A stretch of 64,000 nucleotides of DNA from Carallia brachiata. Taxonomy: Eukaryota > Streptophyta > Magnoliopsida > Malpighiales > Rhizophoraceae. Both the position numbers and the translations under genes were made by a program. Below are positions 45,313-57,133 of this stretch, one piece after another; the stretch's first letter is position 1, and every line of letters begins with the position of its first letter. The notes beneath the pieces were generated by a model that had not been told where the DNA came from, did no database searches, and worked only from the letters and a program-made list of their open reading frames with translations. The stretch is from contig JADCRB010000057.1 in the NCBI GenBank assembly GCA_021464245.1, positions 920,948 through 984,947 on the forward strand, in the 5' to 3' direction.

Positions 45313-46797
45313 TAGAAATTTTGCTCCGTCTTGTTGAGTGTTGATTGATTCATTGTTGACGTGTAGAACCATAGCAGCATGCTATTATTTAGTGTTTAGA
45401 TTGGGAAATTAATCCTAGTCAATTAATAATTAAAAAGAAAAATTAAAAACAAATAATGGAATCTTCCTCTAGATTTTGTACTTTGGTCTTTTGTCGGGTT
45501 GCTTAATTACATAGAACCTTCAGTAAAAAAAAAAAAAAAAATTCATAGAACGCTTTTGCAAAATTTCAACTGAACTATGGGTAGCAACTGCACAGCTTGC
45601 GTTATGTACTAATAAGTATATGCCTGGATATATATATATATATATATATAGATATTTATTTATTTAATTCACAACACATCAAAATGCTGTACAGCATAAA
45701 TGCCACTCATTTGGAGACAAAATGAGCTAGCATTCACGTTTGATATAAAACTGAGTAACTCAATTGTTAACTTTAGATGTTCGCCTGATATTTTATTAAT
45801 GTGCCATTTGCTTTGCCTGTTTCCGTTGCAAGACTGCACCGTCTATTTGCTTGCTTGCCTGTCTCTCCTTTAGGTTCTGTTTGACATGGCAGATCCACTT
45901 GCACAACTTGAAAGTTAACTTGCTGTTTAAAATTCTCTGAGAAAGAGGAGCAAGCTTTTGTATTCCGGAAAAATTTAGCTTTAAACCTCTCCGGTAAAGA
46001 AATACATACGATTTGATTCTTAATTAGAATGTTGGTGAAAACAGTCTTAATAATCATAATAATAATGCTGGTATGAAATAATTCATGTTGTAATTAGTAG
46101 ATTGCATCTCCAAGGTGGGTTTTTCATTGGTTCCTTTTCTTGTTTTTTGAATTTTTTTTTGAGGTTCATTTGATTTGAACTTGTGCGACTATGACCGTAT
46201 GTGAATCTTCGTCTTTAAAATCTTCCTTTTCTTTTTTGTTTCTTTTCTAATTATAGTATTGGGTGTAATTTATTTATTTACATATATATATTTTTCTTTT
46301 TTCGTTGATTGGTTCTTTGGTCCGGCATGTAACTTTTTAGAGTTATTGATCGTTTAGGATGCACTATTTTTTGTTCGTGTTATCTTCACGTGCACACATT
46401 TATTGTCTTTATTGTCTTTTTGCACAATTGAGCAGGGTTGTGAGGAGACCAAGCTATCCAGCAATTATTGGTAATAGAGGACCTACATCTTTTTTAAGGA
46501 AAAGTGAGTTAAGACTTTTGTATGCATTTTTTTTATTACTTTGTAGTGATAAAATGAACATATTTAACTAGCTTCCTTGTGCATTTTATTTATATTTCTC
46601 ACAAGGCTATAATAGCCTAGTTGATGGATGACCTGCAATTCATTGACTATGATATATTGTCCAGCATCTTAGCAAATGTCCACGCAAGTAATTTACCTAT
46701 ATAGTATTTTTATAATTTTTTTCTTTGTCTTTGTGAAGTGTATGCAGAAATGGCTCGTTTAAGAGGGAGGAGAAAATTTCTACTAGTATAATTTATA

Positions 46798-48120
46798 ATG
46801 GAGATTACTATACTTATGTACGATATGCATTTTATTTGGCGTCAAATGGGTGCACTGATTATGAGCGAAAAATGCATAAGAATGAAGAAAAAATATAAGA
46901 AAAGGATGCGATTAGCAAAGTTAAATATTTTAATAAGAGAAAGCGACGTCGCATGTAAAAGCCAGCTTCGCATGAACAGACATACATTTAGTAGACTTTG
47001 CGAGATGTTAAGTGAGATTGGTGGTTTAACTGGTACTCAAAATATTTCAGTGGAAGAGATTGTTGCTATATTCTTATATATACTGTCTCACCATATGAAA
47101 AATAGGACAATTGGTTTATATTTCATTAGGAGTGGAGAAACTGTGAGTAGATATTTTAATTAGTGTTTGAAGGCCATTTTGAAGTTGCACGACGTATTAC
47201 TTAAAAAGCCAACACCTATACCAGAAGATTGCACAGATGCTAGGTGGAAATGCTTCAAGGTAAATGCATGTTTCTTATTCTCTAATTTAATAATACAATA
47301 CACTTTACAACCTAATTATGTTTTTTTTTTTTTTTGTACTGTAGAATTGTTTAGGAGCTTTGGATAGCACATTTATAAGTGTATCAGTGTCCTCTCAAAA
47401 AAGACCTAAATATAGGACGAGAAAGGGTAACCTCGCAATGAACGTTTTAAGTGTCTGCTCACCTGACTTGCAATTTATATATGTATTGCCAGGATGGGAA
47501 GGTTCAGCAAACGATGGTCACGTTCTTAGAGATGCAATTTCTAAATCTAATTGTTTAAGAGTTCCTCATGGTAAAATTATTTATTATGCATGTAATTTTT
47601 TTTTTTAAAGGATATATGAAATGGTGTTCTTTATGCGTTTTTTTTTTTTTTTACAAGTTGTTATTACCTAGTCGATGCTGGTTACACTAATGGCATGGGT
47701 TTTCTTGCACCATATAAAGGGCAGCGATATCACCTTAGTGAATGGAGAGGTGATAGACGCCCGCAAACTGCCGAAGAATATTTCAACATGAAACACTCAA
47801 AAGCTAGAAATGTGATAGAAAGATGTTTTGGCTTGCTCAAAGGGCGATGGAGAATTCTTCGAAGTCCATCGTTTTATCCAATACGTACCCAAGGGCGTAT
47901 TGTCATAGCGTGTTGTCTATTGCATAGTTTGATAAGGAAATATATGCCTACGGATACTGTGGTGGAAATTCATGATAATGAAGATGACCCAAATATTATT
48001 AACGCCAACGAAACTGAGTTCATTAGAGCGATTAACACCTCTGATAAATGGTCTAATTTTTGAAATGCACTTGCTCAAGAGATGTTCAATGATTGGAGGG
48101 CTCGAGCAGTTAGACAATAA
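46798..48120 (+). pseudogene. PIF/Harbinger transposase (DDE nuclease), interrupted
   Basis: This nuclease would cut and join the element ends. Exons: ~46798-47259 (N-terminal helix-rich part: SQLRMNRHTFSRLCEML, ETVSRYFN), 47345 to ~47571 (NCLGALDSTFISV, KGNLAMNVL, GWEGSANDGHVLRDA) and ~47661-48120 (YYLVDAGYTNGMGFLAPYKG, HSKARNVIERCFGLLKGRW). The catalytic residues appear kept: Asp at 47363-47365 (ALDST), Asp at 47674-47676 (VDAGY) and Glu at 47818-47820 (VIER). Lesions are TAG at 47161-47163 and TGA at 48061-48063. Both are followed in frame by family sequence (CLKAIL; ALAQEMFNDWRA, ending at TAA 48118-48120), so each looks like a single C-to-T change. The exon 2/3 junction does not join in phase with the visible GT and AG, suggesting another indel. 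Confidence 0.8.
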
Positions 48121-48319
48121 AGTTTAACATTTTTCTTGTTTTATAGTTACTGTCATTATAGTTGCTACAATTATTAATGTTGCTTGTTACTTTTATTGAA
48201 TTATTTTATATAAGTTTGAAATTTATATGTTAATATTTTTTAACATAAATTGATCTATCATGTTGTGTTTTTTTTCATGTATTTTAAAAGTGTCTTAATT
48301 TTATTTCAATTTTTGAAGA

Positions 48320-49431
48320 ATGGATACTGCTGAAAGTAGCCAACAAAGTCGAGGCCGAGGCAAAAACAAAAGACAATGGAGTCCTACGGAAGACCAAATA
48401 TTGATTGAAGCCTTACAAGAGGTTGCTACTGAGCCCCGCTGGAAAGGTAAAGGTGGATGGCGAAATGACTATCTATATCGAGTTGAAGAGTTGATCCATG
48501 CCAAACTTCCAACTAGTGGATTGAAAGCCTTTCCACACATTGATTCTAGGTGGAAAACATTGAAGGCAAAACATCATGCCTTATCTGAAATGATGGGAAA
48601 ATCTGGATTTACTTGGGATGATGTAAACAAGAAAATATGTGGGGATCAAAGCGCTTATGAAGAATGGTGTAAGGTATACATAACAAATAAATATAAGTTG
48701 TAATTTAAAATTAACATAATTTCTCATAATATCGTATTGTATTTTTATGCTAGCAGGTCCATAAAGATGCAAAAGGTTTGTTGAATACACCTTTTCCTTT
48801 ATTTGATGAAATTAGAGTACTAGTTGGGAAAGATAGAGCAATTGGAAAGGAGGCAGAGACTTTCACAGAAGCTGTTCAGAACATAGAATTAGAAACTGAA
48901 ACTGACAATGTCAATTTAGATAGTGATGATGATGATGATGATGATGATTTTTCTACAACACAACCAGCATCTCAGCCGGTCTCTTCACGAGCAAAACATC
49001 AACAAAACACCTTTAAAGGAAAAGACCCAAAGGAATCAGAAGACTCAACAAATATGGTTGCTGATTTTCATACAATGACAACCAACTTTGGCACATTCAT
49101 GCAAGAGGCTAATTCATATCTTGGTGTTATGGCAAATACCGTGTCTCGTGCAGAAGAGCGTGAGCAAAAAATGTCTCTTAAGGCTGACAACGTACTTGGT
49201 GAGTTGAAGAAAATCGAAGGTCTTACTAGTAGCGAAATTTTGGATGCAGCTGAAATTCTTGCCAAAGAGCCACACAAATTGAAGGTATTTTATCAAGCTG
49301 ACCCATACCTCAGAAGGCAATATGTGATGGGTTTTTTGCGCACTGCTGGCAATGGCAATGCTAGTTGGTCTACTGAAGACTTTTTTTTTTTCAATAATTT
49401 TACCTTCGTATACTTTGGCAATGGTAGTTAG
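48320..49431 (+). CDS. Myb/SANT-like DNA-binding protein of the Harbinger element
   Basis: Second gene of PIF/Harbinger elements; in active relatives this protein helps recruit the transposase to the element ends and nucleus. Two exons, 48320-48673 and 48757-49431, join in phase over an 83-bp GT-AG intron to about 342 residues. The N-terminal trihelix/Myb-like domain shows QWSPTEDQILIEALQEVA, GGWRNDYLYRVEELIHAKLP, SRWKTLKAKHHALSEMM and GFTWDDVNKKI, with the regularly spaced tryptophans. A Ser/Asp-rich acidic run (SDDDDDDDDF) follows, then a helical C-terminal region (AEEREQKMSLKADNVLGELK). The frame is intact. The last ~20 residues (after WSTED) are Phe-rich and follow a T-run, so a small indel may have altered the natural end. 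Confidence 0.8.
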
Positions 49432-50381
49432 TTATGTAGTTGTTTGTTTTCAATAGTTTCACATTAGTAGACTTTTTATGAATTTTAATGTTTCCTATAT
49501 TTGTTTGAATAAAATTTTTTGGTATATTGCATTTCACCAAAATGTTCGTTCTTATAAAATTATTTATTCCTCACATTATATATATTCTTATAAGTAAAAA
49601 TGTCATGGTATAATATATTCATTTCAATTAATGCAAGAAATCGTAGGACTTCGAGTATGACCATCCACACAAAAAAGAAAATTATATGAGCAAGCAATGT
49701 CTCTTAAGATATTAATTTGTGATCCTTTTTAATTTATAATTAAAAATTGTTATATTTCAATTCTTATTGTTGAATTATCTAAAAAATAGTTCAAAAAATT
49801 AATTTTTATTTTCATTCCGATTCCAAACCTAACCAAACAATAACAAAGGGAATTTGATTCGGATTTCAGAATAAACCAAACATGTTGAAATTTTAGTCAT
49901 TCCGATTCCGATTCCGATTCTACTCCATTCCGATTCTGATTCTGATTCCGATTCCAATTCCAGAACATAAACCAAACGACCCCTATATTCCAATCAAATT
50001 TGGGAGGACAACCAAATATTCTTAACTACACCTTCAACTTCCAGCCAGTTCCTTTATTGAGAGAGTAAATTTTTAATAAGTAATACTACGTGACATCTGA
50101 CAACATATTTATTTTTATTTTTAATAAATTTTATTATTTATCGAATTATATTATTTTATAATTATTTTAAAATCAGTAAAATTACTAAATTTTTTTTATT
50201 TTTGGTTTCAAACTAACAAGACGAAATAATTTAGTCCACTAAACAGGAAGACTCTAAAAGTATAAAATTTTCATAAATTTTTCTCCTTTTCTTACGGGAA
50301 TTCAAACAGCAAACGAAAATTATAATTTCCAGTTGGATTGAAAAAAGAGAAAAAAAAAAAAAAAGAAGAGAAAGTGAAAAC

Positions 50382-50597
50382 CTTGAGAGAGGAGGCGATT
50401 AACGGCCTCGTTAGGGTCCATGTCACATTCCTTAAGCAAGGCGTAGATCTCAGCATCCAAGCAACTGACAATCTCCTTCAAACTCTGAACAATCTTCCTT
50501 GACTCCGTCGGGATTCCTCGATATTCAACTACTACCCCTGCCTCCACCGCCGTAATTTTCACCAACTTTGTTGCCGCCGCCTCCTCTTCTCCCACTC
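50382..50597 (-). pseudogene. GBF-interacting protein 1 (GIP1)-like first exon, orphan
   Basis: The GIP1 N-terminal domain (DUF1296) belongs to plant proteins that help G-box factors. The minus strand starts MSGRRGG, has a Gly-rich stretch (GENYGGGGRGSS) and then, one frame over, GIPTESRKIVQSLKEIV and ALLKECDMDPNEAVNRLLSQ, ending at a good donor (CTCAAG/GTTTTC at 50382/50381). A one-base shift between the Gly-rich part and GIPTES, together with TGA after GSS, breaks the frame. No downstream exon exists in the ~400 bp before the Harbinger end, nor beyond that element. An upstream leader (~50600-50740) is included, so this is a promoter-plus-exon-1 fragment. Confidence 0.75.
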
Positions 50598-50774
50598 ATT
50601 CTGCCTCCCGCTTCTGGACCTTTAGATCTGAGAAGAAACAACGCTGTCTTATTTACTTTACTTTGATAGCCGCACGACAGAGAAAGAAGAAAGACGAAGG
50701 AGAGTTTTAATGGATGAGAGTGAGGGAGAGAGAAGCAGGCCAATGGTATTTACTATGAAAAAAAGTTATATTCC

Positions 50775-50942
50775 AGTAAATTTATCTCAGGTTTTGTCTC
50801 AAATAAAACTGCGATTGATATTTTTAAAACAGAAACTGATATTTGAAATATAAAAATAATAAATATTTTAAAAATATCAGTTTATATTTCAAAAATATCA
50901 GTTGTAATTTTAACCGGGACAAAATCCAAAACAAATTCGCCC
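50775..50942. mobile_element. Small foldback MITE (family of three)
   Basis: The arm GTTTTGTCTCAAATAAAACT with GATTGATATTTTTAAAAC is complementary to TATCAGTTGTAATTTTAACC with GGGACAAAATC. The best preserved of the three copies (others ~6372-6543, ~32044-32215). No coding capacity. Confidence 0.6.
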
Positions 50943-51816
50943 GAGATACGTTTGTTTGCTCATTTACTATTTAGGTTTCTGATTTTTCAGTTTATAAATG
51001 AGGGCATTTACGTCAAATAGAGGTAAATCTCTTAAAAAAATTTTTAAGAAACTTTATGGAAATTTTTAAATTTTAAGATAAAATTTTAGGGTTACTTTAA
51101 AGCTACATAAATTTTAGTTTTAAAAAATAAAAGTAAAATTATAAAAAATTTCTTACCATATCAGTAAAAAAAATTAATTCTTGAAGAATGTGAAAAAAAA
51201 CTTTTGTACTATATACACTACTGATTGACGTCTTCTTATAAATTGTCTTTTTTTAGTAAAAATGATCTATTATTATAAAAAAAAAGTTAATAAGTGAGAG
51301 AACTGCAGATCGAACCGTATATCTCTCAATTGAAAATCTCAACTGCTAACCATTTAACTTAAAGTGAGTTATCAAATTTTGTCCATTTTGGCTATGATCT
51401 GTTAGTTTTGGTATTTTTGGTGCTTTCTAATAATAAGTTGGTAAGTGTTTTGTAATTAAGGTATAATTTAGTATGTCAGATGTGAAAATTCTGGTTCAGT
51501 CTTTCTTGTTCTGCAATTAGTGGATCGATCTTTGCACCAATCTCCGCAACGTCCATGTCCAATTTTGCAAGAATAGAATAACCTCCACAAACTTGTTTCT
51601 ATTTTGCAGCACTTTGGCCCGCAATTTCGCTTCTCAATAGCATTTGTTCCTTAGCAATAATCTTCTGGCACAAAACTGAAGACTAGGAAAATACTTAATA
51701 TGACTCTTGGGATCAACCCAATGAGAAGTTTAATGAACAAGAAGGCAAAGAAAAAGAAAATTTAAATGGATTATAATAAGCACTTGATCCATATAAAATC
51801 AGTTAAAGTTGTAAAA
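50943..51816. other. No gene seen
   Basis: A+T-rich sequence with short frames; no motif, RNA gene or repeat was recognised. Confidence 0.4.
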
Positions 51817-51912
51817 TCAAATCATCCCAAAGGCAACACATTTGGGGTGAGCTGCAAATTTGCATTCGTTGCAGTTGTAAACTGGAAATTCCCTGTTCCT
51901 TAGGACAAGCGC
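51817..51912 (-). pseudogene. DC1 (C1-like zinc finger) domain remnant
   Basis: About 28 codons on the minus strand read REFPVYNCNECKFAAHPKCV, ending in TGA at 51819-51817. The CxxCxFxxHxxC pattern is the C-terminal half of a plant DC1 (cysteine/histidine-rich C1) repeat. The rest of the domain is not visible upstream, where the frame continues with non-family sequence. An isolated exon fragment. Confidence 0.65.
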
Positions 51913-53756
51913 TATAGAAGTCTTAAAATTCTGAGATTTTTTTAATTGAGCGTTAAACTTTTTAAAGTTTTTAAAACTAATTCCAAATATGTAATTTTCA
52001 TTCAATATAAATCCTTTTTTCAAAGCGGAATTGGTCAAACGACTCAAATCGTTATATATGTATTTGACTAAATGGAAACAAAATAAAAAACGCCCAAACA
52101 TTAGCCCTAAAATATATTCACATTCATATCTTGTAAATTTTATCTCATTTCTCTTACATATAAAAGGCAAAGACTTTAATTATTTTCTGAATCTGCGTGG
52201 AAAAAATGTAAAATTTTTTGCATTTTATGTGCAAAAGAAAGGATAAAAAAAAAACAGCGAACTATGTACATAGAAGTATTTCTGTCTTCCTACCGCGCAT
52301 TTGAGTATTTTTATATTGGCTCCATTGCTGTCAATTTATCTAACTAATAATTTGATCAATTCCTTTCCGAAAATAGACTTACATTAAATGAAAATTAAAG
52401 GTTCAAGGCTCCTATGGAAACTCAAAAGAGTCTGATACTCAATTGAAAAAAATTTTAAAAGTTTACGGCTTCTAGAAGATTATCCCCCTTCCTCTTTTCT
52501 TCACAGTCGTGACACCAAAATGATACATTAGCGTTTGCTCTGTTCTCCTCGAGACGAGAACAGAACAAAATTAATTAATGATATACGACATTCGTGCTTT
52601 ATTGTTTGAAGAGACAATGGATAACCATGAAAATGAATGTTAAATTAGCACACTATAGGCTGAGGTATGCTCTCATTTGAAGATACTTATGACATGTTAT
52701 TTAACAAGTACTTAAAATGATAGTTACTTAAGCCACTTAAAATGACAGCTACTTAATAGTATTCAACATAAAAAGTGTAGCCCAGTTGTCTTGCTGAATT
52801 GTTTTTTTTTTTTTTTTGAAAAAAATGCCTATGTTTTTTTATTTATTAAAAAAAAAAGAAAAAGAAACGCATGAACACATGCCCAACATGTGTTGTTTAC
52901 TACTAACCTTTTGTTTTCCCTCATATCAACAAAATACAAGGTAGTAGTACTTCTTTGAATTATCTGATAATTTTTTCAGACTGGCAGGTTTAATTTGTCT
53001 CTGACCTAAAAAAATGTCAAATTATGATTGGTGACAATCATTATCAAAAGACTTGGCATTTACAAGGGACTGCATTATTTATTTGCTGAATGTTCCACGT
53101 TACTCTCCTATGATGTCATTCAAGGAAAGCAATATAAATTTTGTTAAACATTGCATGGCTATTCCAATAATTTAACTAAGGGCAATTTGCTTTACGATAA
53201 AAAGTTTCAAATAGTAACTTTTTAAAAATAATTTTAAGTGAATAATTGATAAGATAACATAAGATAACCCTATAGTTGTAGCACAGTTATATCTTGTCTT
53301 CACCAGCCGATATTTCTGTAAATATTTAACCAATAATTATCAATATAATATTAACAAGTAATACTAAAGTAATAATGCGATATCTCATTTAGTAATACCA
53401 TTGATGGGAGAAACACTCATCATCGGGAAAAATTTCGAGCAGCCATCGTTTATATCATTTTTGTTTTTGGATCCATACGCTTATTTTCTTTTCCTATATT
53501 ATGAAATTTATTAGACCATAAATTATTAAGTAAAATTATTTATTTTTTATTTTTTAATTCATAAGCCTCATACTTATATTTAAAAAAAAAAGATCTTAAA
53601 TTATCGTAATTATAAATTTAAATTTTTAATTACTATAATATTATGGGATCAATTTTATAAGATACTTTTTGGATTTTTAAAACATGTCTTTTCCAATGCA
53701 TACCTTTACCCTACGAGCAATTGTTAAGCCCACCAATTACGCCATTTCTAGGCCCC
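51913..53756. other. No gene seen
   Basis: A+T-rich sequence. A near-palindrome lies at ~52537-52562 (GTTCTCCTCGAGACGAGAAC). The last ~75 bp (53682-53756: CAATGCATACCTTTACCCTA, CGCCATTTCTAGG) match the distal upstream sequence of the other ankyrin genes. Confidence 0.4.
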
Positions 53757-55068
53757 TCAACAAGAATACATGGACACATCTGATTTGCAGTCGGTCCTTG
53801 TCGGACACTCGTCCGCATCCGATACGGACACGAAACATTCACGGTAAGAAAATGCCAAAATGCGTTCTTAAAAAATAAAAAAATTAGCTACATCAAACAG
53901 ACAACTAAAAGTAAAAAAGAATAGAATTAAAGAAAATAAATAAATTCTGGCCTGTCCGCCATCTCTCACATGACTTTATAGGCGATCATTTGTTTTAAAA
54001 AAAAAATTGTCGAATGCCTTGGGAGGGGAGGGAGGAAGATTTAAGAGAATTTTTTTTTTTTTTTAATATTCCATACTCTAGTGTATTTATATACATTATG
54101 AGTTTATTTTTTTAATTTTCTTAAAAAAATTAAATTCAACTAAAAGTTTATATTACCCTTTGGAATGTATATTATATTTTCAATATATATAAAATTGTTG
54201 TGTCGTCCTATGTCTGCCTCCATTTTTGCAGCTCGTCCGATACCGACACCGTTGTCCTAGCTGTTGGCATCGCTGCACCGGTTGTCAGCACTACCGTACT
54301 AGCAGCTAGCAACCCCAACGGATCAAGATGTGCTAAGGCAAAAACCAACCTTGCCTCCCATGCCGATGCCTCTGATGGAGCCGTTGCCTGCGTTGCCGGT
54401 GCTCCCTACGTCCACTCAAGTCCTCGCCGCTAGCCAAGCTGTCTCCAGTTATGCATCCGTTGCTGTCGTCTGGCTTGCTGATGCCTTTGCAGGTGCTGCC
54501 TCCAACCCCGTCACGTTTGCCACCATCGTCATGTCCCCGCCCCCACTGTCGCTGCAGTCGTTGGACTTGATGGAGATGGCTACCTTTGGTTTAATTTTGA
54601 TGGGATTTGTACTGTTTGGATGGATATTGCTTGAGTGTGTTTGGTCGTCGTTTTTGTATTAGGTGCACTAATGTATTTAGTTTTTGTTGTGTTATTCTGT
54701 TGGTTTAAACTATAAAAAATTGTTGTCAGGCATACCCAATTAATTTTTATCGTAGGTCTGTTAAGGTGCAGTTTATGCTAATATATGCAATTTTATTCGA
54801 ACGAAATGAATTCATCTGAAACTACAGTATCAAGTAAGTCATATCTTAATTTAGATTTGTTTCCTCCTTAAAAAAATTTGTCTTACTCGACTTTGGGTTT
54901 AGTTAACTTATAGTCCTTATGAATTCATCAATTGTAAACCAATTTAGCCGTCTATTTCTCTGATTTCGTGTAAGGTTTTCTGACGTCCTCACAATGGTCC
55001 TACGTATAAAATCGCGTTATATTAATATAACGGCTTCTTTTAGGCCTAAAAGCGGTACAACCTTATCA
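53757..55068. other. 1.3-kb insert with a GC-rich island, upstream of copy D
   Basis: Relative to copy C's upstream (~37515-37530) this DNA is extra: homology stops after CATTTCTAGG and resumes at GGCAAAGCAAATGGCTT. Inside, 54226-54600 is strikingly GC-rich for this window. A frame there reads KPTLPPMPMPLMEPLPALPV then LPTSTQV, resembling plant proline-rich (PELPK-type) proteins, and ends in a hydrophobic tail at 54660-54662. ACTCGTCCGCATCCGATACG at ~53809 and GCTCGTCCGATACCGAC at ~54231 are similar and lie next to GTAAGA and TTTGCAG splice-like sites. A captured gene fragment is possible. The perfect palindrome CGTTATATTAATATAACG is at 55015-55032. Confidence 0.4.
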
Positions 55069-57133
55069 ATTAAAGGCAAAGCAAATGGCTTTATTTTGTC
55101 TTTTGTTATAACTTTTAAAAAAAATCTCATAGATTTAATTAAAGTCAATAACAGCTGGCATTTATAAAGCCCATAAAAAGAATCAGAAACATTGCGATGA
55201 CTATGTGCTTCCACCTTACGAAATGTTTGGGTTTTGCGGTTTTTCTTTCTTTTCTATTTTGTGGTCTACAACCCTCCCGACATCAATGCCTTTATTTGAA
55301 GGAGTAGAAGTTGCTAAGTGAACTCAAATTTAGATTAATATAAAGAGGGATATATTAAATTATTATTTAATTTACCACATCAGATGGTAAAGGACATTTC
55401 CTTAAGAGAAAGATATTTTGATGCTGTCATACTCTCAACGAACTTGAAATCCCTTGTCCAATTGTATTATAACCGCACTCCTTTAGATTAGCTTTATATC
55501 TTTAAAATTTTATTATTAAAGAGTGCTCCTAATAAAGATATCCAATTTTATTTTACAAGAAAGAATTTTCTCTTGTTTCGAATTTTTTGCACAATTGGTT
55601 GAAATAATTTTTTTCAATTTTTTTTTTTCACTCTACGTTTAAATTTTAGAGATTATGTTGTTTTGTTTTTGGCCTTTTGGCTTTCCTTTTAACCAAAAAA
55701 AAAAAAAAACAAAAAAAGAGAGAGAGAGAAGATACTCTTCTTAATACTTAGACTAAGTGTTCTTAATTTTTTTTTAGTGATTAAAATTTTAACCCTTATT
55801 TTGTTTGCATATAAAATTAGTGCATATTTTATGGCCACCCTTCATCATAATCTGGTCTTATATGGTCTCATCATAACTCATAGGTTAGGGTATATGGTAA
55901 AGCAGTCAGATCATAGGATACCCTGTATTTCCTATAATTTTTCTATTATGCTTTCTTCAAACTGTTGACACAATTGAATAATGTGGATTAAGTAAAATGT
56001 GCAATCTTAAAAAAATAAAAAAATAGAAATAAAAAGATGAAAAAACATATAAGGAATTCATTTATTTTTTGATCTTATCTTTGGAAGATCTATTTATCAA
56101 CTTAAATTTTAATGACTTTCCCTAAGTTAACAATCTTTTTTTTTTATTAATATCTAGTTTATGTCGTTTCAAATTTTAGAGTTAATGACTAAAAACTTTG
56201 ACGGCAAAAGTGGTAGTGGACATATTTTGACCCATCTTTATCTAAAAATAAAATTACTCTAGATGAATTTAGATTAACATCAGAGGTTAATTTCCACTAA
56301 AAATATCGCATAGACATAAAAAATAACAAAATTCATTGAATTCAAAAGATATGTAGGAAAAATAATTAGTCTCAAACATTTGCTATATTATTCCCCACAA
56401 GTTTCTGTAAACCTTCTCAATGCTATTAAGTACATTCAACCTCATAAAGAGTTTCAAGAGTAATTTGAAATGAAAAAATGTGCTTCCAAAATATTGTAAA
56501 AAAATCTTCAGAGGAAAGCAAAAATTTCTTTTCAGTAGCAACGATAGAAAATAGAAATAAGAAAATTATGATTTTCAAAGAACAAAACATAAAAAGGTTC
56601 ACTGTATAACTTAACTTTAAAATGTATTTATTTAACGGTATACATTACTTTAATTCAATTTTGATCATACTAAAAAATTCTACTAAATATTTTCTAACAT
56701 AAAATTCATGTTAGAGGCATGATCCAAGAAGTGGATTAGCCATTGAGCATCACCTCCTTCCTACTTTACTTATTAGAGGCACGTGAAACGTTTTGGAAGT
56801 GAACAAGTTCTCGCCAACCTATCACCATTTTGTACTTATAAAAAAAAAAAACCTATCACCATTTTGTTTTGTCTACATATGGCCAAAAGCTGAACTATAC
56901 GATTCAAAAGTATTTGCACCAGCAAGCTGTATTTTATTTTAAGAAGAAAGACAAAAAAGAAAGACTTCGTGCTCCTCTTTAATAAAAAATGACTTCGTAT
57001 ACTACCAACACAAATAGTAAATCTTGTTATATATATATATATTTATCAATTCAATCACTTTCCCAAATTATATTAAAAAAAAATGAAAATCACTTTCCCA
57101 AATCGGTGAACTGAGATAAATTGGCCAAAGAAG
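55069..57133 (+). promoter_or_regulatory. Upstream region of ankyrin/PGG copy D
   Basis: Homologous to 37530-39057 before copy C: AACAGCTGGCATTTATAAAG, TATGGTCTCATCATAACTCA, AGTCTCAAACATTTGC and AAAGAAGATGGGTATGCG. A run TATATATATATATTTATC at ~57030 is TATA-like. Since the gene itself is broken, any activity would drive a non-coding transcript. Confidence 0.45.

Larger units (their letters stand above)
44718..49983 (+). mobile_element. PIF/Harbinger DNA transposon, 5.27 kb, TSD TAT
   Basis: The left end GGAGGTGTTTGTTTAAGG and the right end TAAACCAAACGACCCC are imperfect terminal inverted repeats. TAT flanks both (44715-44717 and 49984-49986), a 3-bp target duplication as expected for the superfamily. 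Inside are the two genes typical of PIF/Harbinger: a DDE transposase (46798-48120) and a Myb/SANT-like protein (48320-49431), on the same strand. Near the right end the sub-terminal region repeats ATTCCGATTC many times (49895-49960), matching GGGAATGGGAATC near the left end. The transposase has two nonsense codons and a doubtful splice junction, so the element is probably not autonomous now. Confidence 0.88.
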
